Origin: Eledone cirrhosa
Taxonomy: Eukaryota; Mollusca; Cephalopoda; Octopoda; Eledonidae
Reading direction: 5' to 3'
DNA length: 64,000 nt
NCBI GenBank assembly: GCA_964016885.1
Contig: OZ024741.1
Location: 410,473,464-410,537,463 of the forward strand
Shown here: positions 24,388 through 38,700 of the stretch, in pieces
How positions within the stretch are numbered: position 1 is the stretch's first letter
How the letters are laid out: each line of letters begins with the position of its first letter
The notes under the pieces: generated by a model
The model's input: only the letters and a program-made list of their open reading frames with translations
What the model was told of the DNA's origin: nothing
Databases searched by the model: none
Translations under genes and position numbers: made by a program

Positions 24388-26496
24388 AAGCAACCTCTAC
24401 CTCTACTAATTAAATCACCAGCAACTACTGTCTCTGAGCAACCTCCTCCTATTCTAATTAAATCAGCAGCAACCACTGTCTTTAATCAACCCAGACCTTT
24501 ACTAATTAAATCACCAGCAACTACTGTCTCTAAGCAACCTCCACCTCTACTAATTGAATCACCAGCAACTACTGTCTCTGAGGAGGCTCTACTTCTGTAA
24601 ATTAAATCACCAACAACTACTGTCTCAAAGCAACCTACACCTCTTCTAATTAAATCCCCAGCAACTACTGTCTCTGAGAACCCTCTACTTCTGTAAATTA
24701 AATCAACAGCAACTACAGTCTCTGAGCATCCTCTACTTCTGTAAATTAAATCACCAGCAACTTCTGCCTCTGAGCAACCTCTACTTCTGTAAGTGAAATC
24801 ACCAGCAACTAGTCTGTGAGGAGCCTCTATTTCTGTACGTTAAATCACCAGCAACTACTGTCTCTAAGCAACCTCCACCTTTGCTAATTAAATCACCAGC
24901 AACTACTGTCTCTATGCAACCTCCACCTTTACTAATTAAATCACCAACAACCACTGCTTCTAAGCAACCCCCACCTTTACTAATTAAATCACCAGCAGCT
25001 ACTGTCTCTAAGCAACCCCCACCTTTACTAATTAAATAACAGCAACTACTGTCTCTGAGAAATCTCCACCTCTTCTAATTAAATCACCAGTAACTACTGT
25101 CTCTGAGCAACCTCCACCTCTTCTAATTAAATCAGCAGCAACTACTGTCTCTGAGGAGCCTAAACTTCTGTAAATTAAATCACCGGCAACTACTGTTTCT
25201 AAGCAACCCCCACCTTTACTAATTAAATAACAGCAACTACTGTCTCTGAGAAATCTCCACCTCTTCTAATTAAATCACCAGCAACTACCGGCTCTGAGCA
25301 ACCTCTACTTCTGTGAATTAAATCACCAGCAACTACTGTCTATGAGGAGCCTAAACTTCTGTAAATTAAATGACCGGCAACTACTGTCTCTAAGCAACCT
25401 CCACCTCTACTAATTAAAATCACCAGCAAATACTGTCTCCGAGCAACCTCCACATCTACTAATTAAATCACCAGCAACTACTGTCTCTGAGCAACCTCTA
25501 CTTCTGTAAATTAAAACAGCAGAAACTACTGTCTCTAAGCAACCTACATCTCTTCTAACGAAATCACCAGCAACTACTGTCTTTGAGCAACCTCTACTTC
25601 TGTAAATTAAATCACCAGCAACTGGTGTCTCTCAGCAACCTCCACGTCTTCAAATTAAATCACCAGCAACTACTGTCTCTAAGCAATCTCCACTTTTTAT
25701 AATTAAATCACCAGCAACTACTGTCTCTGCGGGGCCTAAACTTCTGTAAATTAAATCACTAGCAACTACTGTCTCTGAGCAACCTCTATATCTGAAAATT
25801 AAATCACCATCAACTACTGCCGTTGAGCAACCTCTATTTCTGTAAATTAAATCACCAGCAACTACTGTCTCTAAGCAACCTCCACCTTTACTAATTAAAT
25901 CACCAGCAACAACTGTCTCTCAGCAAACTACACATTTACTAATTAAATCAGCAGCAACCACTGTCTTTAAGCAAACCCCACCTTTACTAATTAAATCACC
26001 AGCAACTACTGTCTCTACGCAACCTTCAACTTTACTAATTAATTCACCAGCAACTACTGTCTCTAAGTAACCTCCACCTTTACTAATTAAATCACCAACA
26101 ACCACTGCCTCTAAGTAACCCCCACCTTCACTAATTAAATAACAGCAACTACTGTCTCTGAGAAATCTCCACCTCTTCTAATTAAATCACCAGTAACTAC
26201 TGTCTCTGAGCAACCTCCACCTCTTCTAATTAAATCAGCAGCAACTACTGTCTCTGAGGAGCCTAAACTTCTGTAAATTAAATCACCAGCAACTACAGTC
26301 TCTGAGCAACCTCTACTTCTGTAAATTAAATCCCCTGCAACTACTGTCTATGAGGAGCCTAAACTTCTGTAAATTAAATCACCGGCAACTAATGTCTCTA
26401 AGCAACCTCCACCTCTACTAATTAAAATCACCAGCAACTACTGTCTCCGAGCAACCTCCACATCTACTAATTAAATCACCAGCAACTACTGTCTCT
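24388..26496. repeat. 2,109-bp HOR, copy 3
   Basis: Third copy. Homology ends at GTCTCT (26,496), where the next monomer is GAGCAACCTCTACTTC instead of AAGCAACCTCTACCTC. Its last 1,156 bp are also the start of the 3,074-bp duplication (25,341-28,414), so two higher-order periods overlap here. Confidence 0.94.
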
Positions 26497-28414
26497 GAGC
26501 AACCTCTACTTCTGTAAATTAAATCACCAGCAACTACTGTCTTTGACCAACCTCTACATCTGTAACTTAAATCACCAGCAACTACTGTCTTTGACCAACC
26601 TCTACTTCTGTAAATTAAATCACCAGCAACTACTGTCTCTGAGCAACCTCTACTTCTGTAAATTAAATCACCAGCAACTACTGTCTCTGAGGAGCCACTA
26701 TTTCTGTAAATTAAATCACCAGCAACTACTGTCTCTGAGGAGCCTTTATTTCTGTAAATTAAATCACCAGCAACTACTGTCTCTAAGCAACCTCTACCTC
26801 TACTAACTAAATCACCAGCAACAACTGTCTCTGAACAACCTCAGCCTTTTCTAATTAAATCAGCAGCAACCACTGTCTCTAATCAACCCCCACCTTTACT
26901 AATTAAATCACCAGCAACTACTGTCTCTGAGCACCCTCCACCTCTACTAATTAAATCACCAGCAACTACTGTCTCTGAGGAGCCTCTACTTCTGTAATTT
27001 AAATCACCAGCAACTACTGTCTATGAGGAGCCTAAACTTCTGTAAATTAAGTCACCGGCAACTACTGTCTCTAAGCAACCTCCACCTCTACTAATTAAAA
27101 TCACCAGCAACTAATGTCTCCGAGCAATCTCCACATCTACTAATTAAATCACCAGCAACTAGTGTCTCTCAGCACCCTCCACTTTTTATAATTAAATCAC
27201 CAGCAACTACTGTCTCTGACCAACCTCTACTTCTGTAAATTAAATCACCATAAACTACTACCTTTGAGCATCCTCTACTCCTGCAAATTAAATCAGCAGC
27301 AACTACTGTCTCTGAGCAACCTCTATTTCTGTAAATTAAATCACCAGCAACTACTGTCTCTAAGCAACCGCCACTTTTACTAATTAAATCACCAGCAACT
27401 ACTGTCTCTCAGCAACCTCCACCTTTACTAATTAAATCACCAGCAACCACTGTCTTTAAGCAAACCCCACCTTTACTAATTAAATCACCAGCAACTACTG
27501 TCTCTAAGCAACCTCCAACTTTACTAATTAAATCACCAGCAGCTACTGTCTCTAAGCAACCCCCACCTTTACTAATAAAATAACAGCAACTACTGTCTCT
27601 GAGAAATCTCCACCTCTTCTAATTAAATCACCAGTAACTACTGTCTCTGAGCAACCTCCACCTCTTCTAATTTAATCAGCAGCAACTACTGTCTCTGAGG
27701 AGCCTAAACTTCTGTAAATTAAATCACCAGCAACTACTGTCTCTGAGCAGCCTCTACTTCTGTAAATTAAATCACCAGCAACTAATGTCTATGAGGAGCC
27801 TAAACTTCTGTAAATTAAATCACCGGCAACTACTGTCTCTAAGCAAATTCCACCTCTACTAATTAAAATCACCAGCAACTACTGTCTCCGAGCAACCTCC
27901 ACATCTACTAATTAAATCACCAGCGACTACTGTCTCTGAGCAACCTCTACTTCTATAAATTAAATCACCAGCAACTACTGTCTTTGACCAACGTCTACTT
28001 CTGTAAATTAAATCACCAGCAACTACTGTCTTTGACCAACCTCTATATCTGTAACTTAAATCACCAGCAACTACTGTCTTTGACCAACCTCTACTTCTGT
28101 AAATTAAATCACCAGCAACTACTGTCTCTGAGCAACCTCTACTTCTGTAAATTAAATCACCAGCAACTACTCTCTCTGAGGAGCCACTATTTCTGTAAAT
28201 TAAATCACCAGCAACTACTGTCTCTGAGGAGCCTTTATTTCTGTAAATTAAATCACCAGCAACTACTGTCTCTAAGCAACCTCTACCTCTACTATTTAAA
28301 TCACCAGCAACAACTGTCTCTGAGCAACCTCCACCTTTTCTAATTAAATCAGCAGCAACCACTGTCTCTAATCAACCCCCACCTTTACTAATTAAATCAC
28401 CAGCAACTACTGTC
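25341..28414. repeat. 3,074-bp tandem duplication, copy A
   Basis: Begins at TATGAGGAGCC inside the third 2,109-bp unit and runs through a TTTGACC-rich segment (about 26,540-26,800 and 27,975-28,110), then CTCTAATCAACCC near 28,367. The period is 64 x 48 + 2. It differs from copy B by scattered bases, for example CTAACTAAATC here near 26,802 against CTAATTAAATC, and ACAACTGTC near 28,312 against ACTACTGTC. Confidence 0.94.
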
Positions 28415-31400
28415 TATGAGGAGCCTAAACTTCTGTAAATTAAATGACCGGCAACTACTGTCTCTAAGCAACCTCCACCTCTACTAATTAAAATCACCAG
28501 CAAATACTGTCTCCGAGCAACCTCCACATCTACTAATTAAATCACCAGCAACTACTGTCTCTGAGCAACCTCTACTTCTGTAAATTAAAACAGCAGAAAC
28601 TACTGTCTCTAAGCAACCTACATCTCTTCTAACGAAATCACCAGCAACTACTGTCTTTGAGCAACCTCTACTTCTGTAAATTAAATCACCAGCAACTGGT
28701 GTCTCTCAGCAACCTCCACGTCTTCAAATTAAATCACCAGCAACTACTGTCTCTAAGCAATCTCCACTTTTTATAATTAAATCACCAGCAACTACTGTCT
28801 CTGCGGGGCCTAAACTTCTGTAAATTAAATCACTAGCAACTACTGTCTCTGAGCAACCTCTATATCTGAAAATTAAATCACCATCAACTACTGCCGTTGA
28901 GCAACCTCTATTTCTGTAAATTAAATCACCAGCAACTACTGTCTCTAAGCAACCTCCACCTTTACTAATTAAATCACCAGCAACAACTGTCTCTCAGCAA
29001 ACTACACATTTACTAATTAAATCAGCAGCAACCACTGTCTTTAAGCAAACCCCACCTTTACTAATTAAATCACCAGCAACTACTGTCTCTACGCAACCTT
29101 CAACTTTACTAATTAATTCACCAGCAACTACTGTCTCTAAGTAACCTCCACCTTTACTAATTAAATCACCAACAACCACTGCCTCTAAGTAACCCCCACC
29201 TTCACTAATTAAATAACAGCAACTACTGTCTCTGAGAAATCTCCACCTCTTCTAATTAAATCACCAGTAACTACTGTCTCTGAGCAACCTCCACCTCTTC
29301 TAATTAAATCAGCAGCAACTACTGTCTCTGAGGAGCCTAAACTTCTGTAAATTAAATCACCAGCAACTACAGTCTCTGAGCAACATCTACTTCTGTAAAT
29401 TAAATCCCCTGCAACTACTGTCTATGAGGAGCCTAAACTTCTGTAAATTAAATCACCGGCAACTAATGTCTCTAAGCAACCTCCACCTCTACTAATTAAA
29501 ATCACCAGCAACTACTGTCTCCGAGCAACCTCCACATCTACTAATTAAATCACCAGCAACTACTGTCTCTGAGCAACCTCTACTTCTGTAAATTAAATCA
29601 CCAGCAACTACTGTCTTTGACCAACCTCTACATCTGTAACTTAAATCATCAGCAACTACTGTCTTTGACCAACCTCTACTTCTGTAAATTAAATCACCAG
29701 CAACTACTGTCTCTGAGCAACCTCTACTTCTGTAAATTAAATCACCAGCAACTACTGTCTCTGAGGAGCCACTATTTCTGTAAATTAAATCACCAGCAAC
29801 TACTGTCTCTGAGGAGCCTTTATTTCTGTAAATTAAATCACCAGCAACTACTGTCTCTAAGCAACCTCTACCTCTACTAATTAAATCACCAGCAACAACT
29901 GTCTCTGAACAACCTCAGCCTTTTCTAATTAAATCAGCAGCAACCACTGTCTCTAATCAACCCCCACCTTTACTAATTAAATCACCAGCAACTACTGTCT
30001 CTGAGCACCCTCCACCTCTACTAATTAAATCACCAGCAACTACTGTCTCTGAGGAGCCTCTACTTCTGTAATTTAAATCACCAGCAACTACTGTCTATGA
30101 GGAGCCTAAACTTCTGTAAATTAAGTCACCGGCAACTACTGTCTCTAAGCAACCTCCACCTCTACTAATTAAAATCACCAGCAACTAATGTCTCCGAGCA
30201 ATCTCCACATCTACTAATTAAATCACCAGCAACTAGTGTCTCTCAGCACCCTCCACTTTTTATAATTAAATCACCAGCAACTACTGTCTCTGACCAACCT
30301 CTACTTCTGTAAATTAAATCACCATAAACTACTACCTTTGAGCATCCTCTACTCCTGCAAATTAAATCAGCAGCAACTACTGTCTCTGAGCAACCTCTAT
30401 TTCTGTAAATTAAATCACCAGCAACTACTGTCTCTAAGCAACCGCCACTTTTACTAATTAAATCACCAGCAACTACTGTCTCTCAGCAACCTCCACCTTT
30501 ACTAATTAAATCACCAGCAACCACTGTCTTTAAGCAAACCCCACCTTTACTAATTAAATCACCAGCAACTACTGTCTCTAAGCAACCTCCAACTTTACTA
30601 ATTAAATCACCAGCAGCTACTGTCTCTAAGCAACCGCCACCTTTACTAATAAAATAACAGCAACTACTGTCTCTGAGAAATCTCCACTTCTTCTAATTAA
30701 ATCACCAGTAACTACTGTCTCTGAGCAACCTCCACCTCTTCTAATTTAATCAGCAGCAACTACTGTCTCTGAGGAGCCTAAACTTCTGTAAATTAAATCA
30801 CCAGCAACTACTGTCTCTGAGCAGCCTCTACTTCTGTAAATTAAATCACCAGCAACTAATGTCTATGAGGAGCCTAAACTTCTGTAAATTAAATCACCGG
30901 CAACTACTGTCTCTAAGCAAATTCCACCTCTACTAATTAAAATCACCAGCAACTACTGTCTCCGTCAACCTCCACATCTACTAATTAAATCACCAGCGAC
31001 TACTGTCTCTGAGCAACCTCTACTTCTATAAATTAAATCACCAGCAACTACTGTCTTTGACCAACGTCTACTTCTGTAAATTAAATCACCAGCAACTACT
31101 GTCTTTGACCAACCTCTATATCTGTAACTTAAATCACCAGCAACTACTGTCTTTGACCAACCTCTACTTCTGTAAATTAAATCACCAGCAACTACTGTCT
31201 CTGAGCAACCTCTACTTCTGTAAATTAAATCACCAGCAACTACTCTCTCTGAGGAGCCACTATTTCTGTAAATTAAATCACCAGCAACTACTGTCTCTGA
31301 GGAGCCTTTATTTCTGTAAATTAAATCACCAGCAACTACTGTCTCTAAGCAACCTCTACCTCTACTATTTAAATCACCAGCAACTACTGTCTCTGAGCAA

Positions 31401-31487
31401 CCTCCACCTTTTCTAATTAAATCAGCAGCAACCACTGTCTCTAATCAACCCCCACCTTTACTAATTAAATCACCAGCAACTACTGTC
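28415..31487. repeat. 3,074-bp tandem duplication, copy B
   Basis: Second copy, 3,073 bp. One base is lost at TCCGTCAACC near 30,961 (copy A has TCCGAGCAACC). It ends where TGTC is followed by TCCAAGCAACC instead of TATGAGG. Its first part is effectively a fourth, partial copy of the 2,109-bp HOR, embedded because the duplication captured the end of that array. Confidence 0.94.
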
Positions 31488-33239
31488 TCCAAGCAACCTC
31501 CACATCTGCTAATTAAATCACCAGCAACTACTGTCTCTGAGGAACCTCTACTTCTGTAAATTAAATCACCAGCAACTGCTGTCTCTGAGCAACCTCTACT
31601 TCTGTAAATTAAATCACCAGCAACTACTGTCTTTGACCAACCTCTACTTCTGTAAATTAAATCACCAGCAACTACTGTCTTTGACCAACCTCTATATCTG
31701 TAACTTAAATCACCAGCAACTACTGTCTTTGACCAACCTCTACTTCTGTAAATTAAATCAGCAGCAACTACTGTCTCTGAGCAGCCTCTACTTCTGTAAA
31801 TTAAATCACCAACAACTACTGTCTCTAAGCAACCTACACCTCTTCTAATAAAATCCCCAGCAACTACTGTCTTTGAGAACCCTCTACTTCTGTAAATTAA
31901 ATCAACAGCAACTACTGTCTCTGAGCATCCTCTACTTCTGTAAATTAAATCACCAGCAACTACTGCCTCTGAGCAACCAGTACTTCTGTAAATGAAATCA
32001 CAATCAACTAGTCTGTGAGAAGCCTCTATTTCTGTAAATTAAATCACCAGCAAATACTCTGTCTAAGCAACCTCCACCTTTACTAATTAAATCACCAGCA
32101 ACTACTGTCTCTCAGCAACCTCCACCTTTACTAATTAAATCACCAGCAACCACTGTTTTCAAGCAAACCCCACCTTTACTAATTAAATCACCAGCAAATA
32201 CTGTCTCTAAGGAACCTCCAACTTTACTAATTAATTCACCAGCAACTACTGTCTCTAAGCAACCTCCACCTTTACTAATTAAATCACCAACAACAACTGC
32301 CTCTAAGCAACCCCCACCTTTACTAATTAAATCACCAGCAGCTACTGTCTCTAAGCAACCCCCACCTTTACTAATTAAATAACAGCAAATACTGTCTCTG
32401 AGAAATCTCCACCTCTTCTAATTAAATCACCAGTAACTACTGTCTCTGAGCAACCTCCACCTCTTCTAATTAAATCAGCAGCAACTACTGTCTCTGAGGA
32501 GCCTAAACTTCTGTAAATTAAATCACCAGCAACTACTGTCTCTGAGCAACCTCTACTTCTGCAAATTAAATCACCAGCAACTACTGTCTATGAGGAGCCT
32601 AAACTTATGTAAATTAAATCACCGGCAACTACTGTCTCTGAGCCACCTCCACATCTTCTAATTAAATCACCAGCAACTACTGTCTCTGAGGAGCCTCTAC
32701 TTCTTTAAATTAAATCACCAGTAACTACTGTCTCTGAGCTACCTCCACCTCTACTAATTAAATCCCCAGCAACTACCGGCTCTGAGCAACCTCTACTTCT
32801 GTGAATTAAATCACCAGCAACTACTGTCTCTAAGCAACCTACACCTCTTCTAACGAAATCACCAGCACTTCTGTCTTTGAGCAACCTCTACTTCTGTAAA
32901 TTAAATCACCAGCAACTAGTGTCTCTCAGCAACCTCCACGTCTTCAAATTAAATCACCAGCAACTACTGTCTCTAAGCAACATCCACCTCTACTAATTAA
33001 ATCACCAGCAACTACTGACTCTGAGCACCCTCCACCTGTACTAATTAAATCACCAGCAACTACTGTCTCTAAGGAGCCTCTACTTCTGTAAATTAAATCA
33101 CCAGCAACTACTGTCTATGAGGAGCCTAAACTTCTGTAAATGAAATCACCGACAACTACTGTCTCTAAGCAACCTCCACCTCTACTAGTTAAAATCACCA
33201 GCAACTAATGTCTCCGAGCAACCTCCACATCTACTAATT
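31488..33239. repeat. Diverged HOR units; left member of a 4.1-kb offset pair
   Basis: From about 31,780 to 32,973 this matches 35,905-37,100 at offset 4,125-4,126 bp. Shared landmarks are CACAATCAACTAGTCTGTGAG near 32,000 (36,125), AAATACT near 32,052, AACAACAACTGCC near 32,290 and ACCGGCTCTGAGC at 32,775 (36,901). One monomer is missing and one 49-bp monomer gained in the partner, which nearly cancel. All is satellite. Confidence 0.82.
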
Positions 33240-35760
33240 AAATCACCAGCAACTACTGTCTCTGAGCAACCTCTACTTCTGTAAATTAAAACAGCAGAAA
33301 CTACTGTCTCTAAGCAACCTACATCTCTTCTAACGAAATCACCAGCAACTACTGTCTTTGATCGACCTCTACTTCTGTAAATTAAATCACCAGCAACTGG
33401 TGTCTCTCAGCAACCTCCACGTCTTCAAATTAAATCACCAGCAACTACTGTCTCTAAGCAATCTCCACTTTTTATAATTAAATCACCAGCAACTACTGTC
33501 TCTGACCAACCTCTACTTCTGTAAATTAAATCACCGGCAACGACAGTCTCTAAGCAACCTCCACCTTTACTAATTAAATCACCAGCAACAACTGTCTCTC
33601 AGCAACCTACACCTTTACTAATTAAATCAGCAGCAACTACTGTCTCTAAGCAACCTTCAACTTTACTAATTAATTCACCAGCAACTACTGTCTCTAAGTA
33701 ACCTCCAGCTTTACTAATTAAATCACCAACAACCACTGCCTCTAAGTAATCCCCACCTTCACTAATTAAATAACAGCAACTACTGTCTCTGAGAAATCTC
33801 CACCTCTTCTAATTAAATCACCAGTAACTACTGTCTCTGAGCAACCTCCACCTCTTCTAATTAAATCAGCAGCAACTACTGTCTCTGAGGAGCCTAAACT
33901 TCTGTAAATTAAATCACCAGCAACTACAGTCTCTGAGCAACCTCTACTTCTGTGAATTAAATCACCAGCAACTACTGTCTATGAGGAGCCTAAACTTCTG
34001 TAAATTAAATCACCGGCAACTACTGTCTCTAAGCAACCTCCACCTCTACTAATTAAATCACCAGCAACTACTGTCTCTGAGCAACCTCTACTTCTGTAAA
34101 TTAAATCACCAGCAACTACTGTCTTTGACCAACCTCTACATCTGTAACTTAAATCACCAGCAACTACTGTCTTTGACCAACCTCTACTTCTGTAAATTAA
34201 ATCACCAGCAACTACTGTCTCTAAGCAACCTCTACTTCTGTAAATTAAATCACCAGCAACTACTGTCTCTGAGGAGCCACTATTTCTGTAAATTAAATCA
34301 CCAGCAACTACTGTCTCTGAGGAGCCTTTATTTCTGTAAATTAAATCACCAGCAACTACTGTCTCTAAGCAACCTCTACCTCTACTAATTAAATCACCAG
34401 CAACAACTGTCTCTGAACAACCTCAGCCTTTTCTAATTAAATCAGCAGCAACCACTGTCTCTAATCAACCCCCACCTTTACTAATTAAATCACCAGCAAC
34501 TACTGTCTCTGAGCACCCTCCACCTCTACTAATTAAATCACCAGCAACTACTGTCTCTGAGGAGCCTCTACTTCTGTAAATTAAATCACCAGCAACTACT
34601 GTCTATGAGCAGCCTAAACTTCTGTAAATTAAATCACCGGCAACTACTGTCTCTAAGCAACCTCCACCTCTACTAATTAAAATCACCAGCAACTAATGTC
34701 TCCGAGCAATCTCCACATTTACTAATTAAATCACCAGCAACTAGTATCTCTCAGCAACCTCCACGTCTTCAAATTAAATCACCAGCAACTACTGTCTCTA
34801 AGCAATCTCCACTTCTTATAATTAAATCACCAGCAACTACCGTCTCTGACCAACATCTACTTCTGTAAATTAAATCACCATAAACTACTACCTTTGAGCA
34901 TCCTCTACTTCTGCAAATTAAATCACCAGCAACTACTGTCTCTGAGCAACCTCTATTTCTGTAAATTAAATCACCAGCAACTACTGTCTCTAAGCAACCG
35001 CCACTTTTACTAATTAAATCACCAGCAACTACTGTCTCTCAGCAACCTCCACCTTTACTAATTAAATCACCAGCAACCACTGTCTTTAAGCAAACCCCAC
35101 CTTTACTAATTAAATAACAGCAAATACTGTCTCTAATCAACCCCCACCTTTACTAATTAAATCACCAGCAACTACTGTCTCTGAGGAACCTCTACTTCTG
35201 TAAATTAAATCACCAGCAACTACTTTCTCTGAGCAACCTCTACTTCTGTAAATTAAATCACCAGCAACTACTGTCTTTGACGAACCTCTACTTCTGTAAA
35301 TTAAATCACCAGCAACTACTGTCTATGAGGAGCCTAAACTTCTGTAAATTAAATCACCGGCAACTACTGTCTCTAAGCAAACTCCACCTCTACTAATTAA
35401 AATCACCAGCAACTACTGTCTCCGAGCAACCTCCACATCTACTAATTAAATCACCAGCAACTACTGTCTCTGGGCAACCTCTACTTCTATAAATTAAATC
35501 ACCAGCAACTACTGTCTTTGACCAACGTCTACTTCTGTAAATTAAATCACCAGCAACTACTGTCTCTGAGGAGCCACTATTTCTGTAAATTAAATCACCA
35601 GCAACTACTGTCTCTGAGGAGCCTTTATTTCTGTAAATTAAATCACCAGCAACTACTGTCTCTAAGCAACCTCTACCTCTACTAATTAAATCACCAGCAA
35701 CAACTGTCTCTGAGCAACCTCCACCTTTTCTAATTAAATCAGCAGCAACCACTGTCTCTA
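33240..35760. repeat. Diverged partial third copy of the 3,074-bp unit
   Basis: AAAACAGCAGAAAC at about 33,289 aligns with the same marker near 28,588 (offset about 4,701 bp). The TTTGACC segment at 34,125 aligns with 29,617 (offset 4,508), so about four monomers have been lost between. CTCTAATCAACCC appears near 34,459, 35,132 and 35,756. Substitutions are more frequent than between copies A and B, so this is an older relative. Confidence 0.8.
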
Positions 35761-38700
35761 ATCAACCCCCACCTTTACTAATAAAATCACCAGCAACTAC
35801 TGTCTCTAAGCAACCTCCACATCTGCTAATTAAATCCCCAGCAACTACTGTCTCTGAGCAACCTCTACTTCTGTAACTTAAATCACCAGCAACTACTGTC
35901 TCTGAGGAGCCTCTACTTCTGTAAATTAAATCACCAACAACTACTGTCTCTAAGCAACCTACACCTCTTCTAATTAAATCCCCAGCAACTACTGTCTTTG
36001 AGAACCCTCTACTTCTGTAAATTAAATCAACAGCAACTACTGTCTCTTAGCATCCTCTACTTCTGTAAATTAAATCACCAGCAACTACTGCCTCTGAGCA
36101 ACCTCTACTTCTGTAAATGAAATCACAATCAACTAGTCTGTGAGGAGCCTCTATTTCTATAAATTAAATCACCATCAAATACTGTCTCTAAGCAACCTCC
36201 ACATTTACTAATTAAATCACCAGCAACTACTGTCTCTCAGCAACCTCCACCTTTACTAATTAAATCACCAGCAACCACTGTCTTCAAGGAAACCCCACCT
36301 TTACTAATTAAATCACCAGCAAATACTGTCTCTAAGCAACCTCCAACTTTACTAATTAATTCACCAGCAACTACTGTCTCTAAGCAACCTCCACCTTTAC
36401 TAATTAAATCACCAACAACAACTGCCTCTAAGCAACCCCCACCTTTACTAATTAAATCACCAGCAGCTACTGTCTCTAAGCAACCCCCACCTTTACTAAT
36501 TAAATAACAGCAACTACTGTCTCTGAGAAATCTCCACCTCTTCTAATTAAATCACCAGTAACTACTGTCTCTGAGCAACCTCCACCTCTTCTAATTAAAT
36601 CAGCAGCAACTACTGTCTCTGAGGAACCTAAACTTCTGTAAATTAAATCACCAGCAACTACTGTCTATGAGGAGCCTAAACTTCTGTAAATTAAATCACC
36701 GGCAACTACTGTCTCTAAGCAACCTCCACCTCTATTAACTAAAATCACCAGCAACTACTGTCTCCGAGCAACCTCCACATCTACTAATTAAATCACCAGC
36801 AACTACTGTCTCTGAGGAGCCTCTACTTCAGTAAATTAAATCACCAGCAACTACTGTCTCTGAGCAACCTCCACCTCTACTAATTAAATCCCCAGCAACT
36901 ACCGGCTCTGAGCAACCTCTACTTCTGTGAATTAAATCACCAGCAACTACTGTCTCTAAGCAACCTACACCTCTTCTAACGAAATCACCAGCACTACTGT
37001 CTTTGAGCAACCTCTACTTCTGTAAATTAAATCACCAGCAACTAGTGTCTCTCAGCAACCTCCACGTCTTCAAATTAAATCACCAGCAACTACTGTCTCT
37101 GACCAACCTCTACTTCTGTAAATTAAATCACTAGCAACTACTGTCTCTGAGCAAACTCTACTTCTGTAAATTAAATCGCCAGCAACTACTGTCTAGGAGG
37201 AGCCTCTATTTGTGTAAATTAAATCACCAGCAACTACTGTCTCTAAGCAACCTCCACCTCTACTAATTAAATCACCAGCAGCTACTGTCTCTAAGCAACC
37301 CCCACCTTTACTAATTAAATAACAGCAACTACTGTCTCTGAGAAATCTCCACCTCTTCTAATTAAATCACCAGTAACTACTGTCTCTGAGCAACCTCCAC
37401 CTCTTCTAATTAAATCAGCAGCAACTACTGTCTCTGAGGAGCCTAAACTTCTGTAAATTAAATCACCAGCAACTACTGTCTATGAGGAGCCTAAACTTCT
37501 GTAACTTAAATCACCGGCAACTACTGTCTCTAAGCAACCTCCACCTCTACTAATTAAAATCACCACAACAAATATCTCCGAGCAATCTCCACATCTACTA
37601 ATTAAATCACCAGCAACTACTGTCTCTGAGGAGCCTCTACTTCTGTAAATTAAATCACCAGCAACTACTGTCTCTGAGCAACCTCTACTTCTGTAAATTA
37701 AATCACTATCAACTACTGTCTAGGAGGAGCCTCTATTTGTGTAAATTAAATCACCAGCAACTACTGTCTCTAAGCAACCTCCACCTCTACTAATTAAATC
37801 ACCAGCAACTACTGTCTCTGAGCACCCTCCACCTCTACTAATTAAATGACCAGCAACTACTGTCTCTGAGGAGCCTCTACTTCTGTAAATTAAATCACCG
37901 GCAACTACTGTCTCTAAGCAGCCTCCACCTCTACTAATTAAATCACGAGCAAATACCTTCTCTGAGGAGCATCTACTTCTGTAAATTAAATCACCAGCAA
38001 CTAATGTCTCTAAGCAACCTATCCTTCTGTAAATTAAATCACCAGCAACTACTGTCTCTGAGGAGCCTCTATTTCTGTAAAATAAATTACCAGCAACTAC
38101 TATCTCTAAGCAACCTCCACCTCTACTAATTAAATCACCAGCAACTACTGTCTCTGAGGAGCCTCTATTTCTGTAAATTAAATCACCAGCAAATACTTTC
38201 TCTGAGCAGCCTCCACCTCTACTAATTAAATCACCAGCAACTACCGTGTCTGAGCAACCTCTACTTCTGTAAAATAAATCACCAGCAACTACTGTCTCTA
38301 AGCAAACTACACTTCTTCTAACGAAATCACCAGCAAGTACTGTATTTGAGCAACTTCTACTTCTGTGAATTAAATCACCAGCAACTACTGCCTTTGAGCA
38401 ACCTCTACTTCTGTAAATTAAATCACCAGCAACTAGTCTCTGAGGAGCCTCTACTTCTGTAAATTACATCACTAGCAACTACTGTCTCTGAGCAACCTCT
38501 ACATCTGTAAATTAAATCAACAGCAACTACTGTCTCTAATCAACCTATACTTCTGTAAATTAAATCACCAGCAACTACTGTCTCTGAGGAGCCTCTACTT
38601 CTGTAAATTAAATCACCAACAACTACTATCTCTGAGCAACCTCCACCTCTACTAATTAAATAACCAGCAACTACTGCCTTTGAGCAACCTCTACTTCTGT

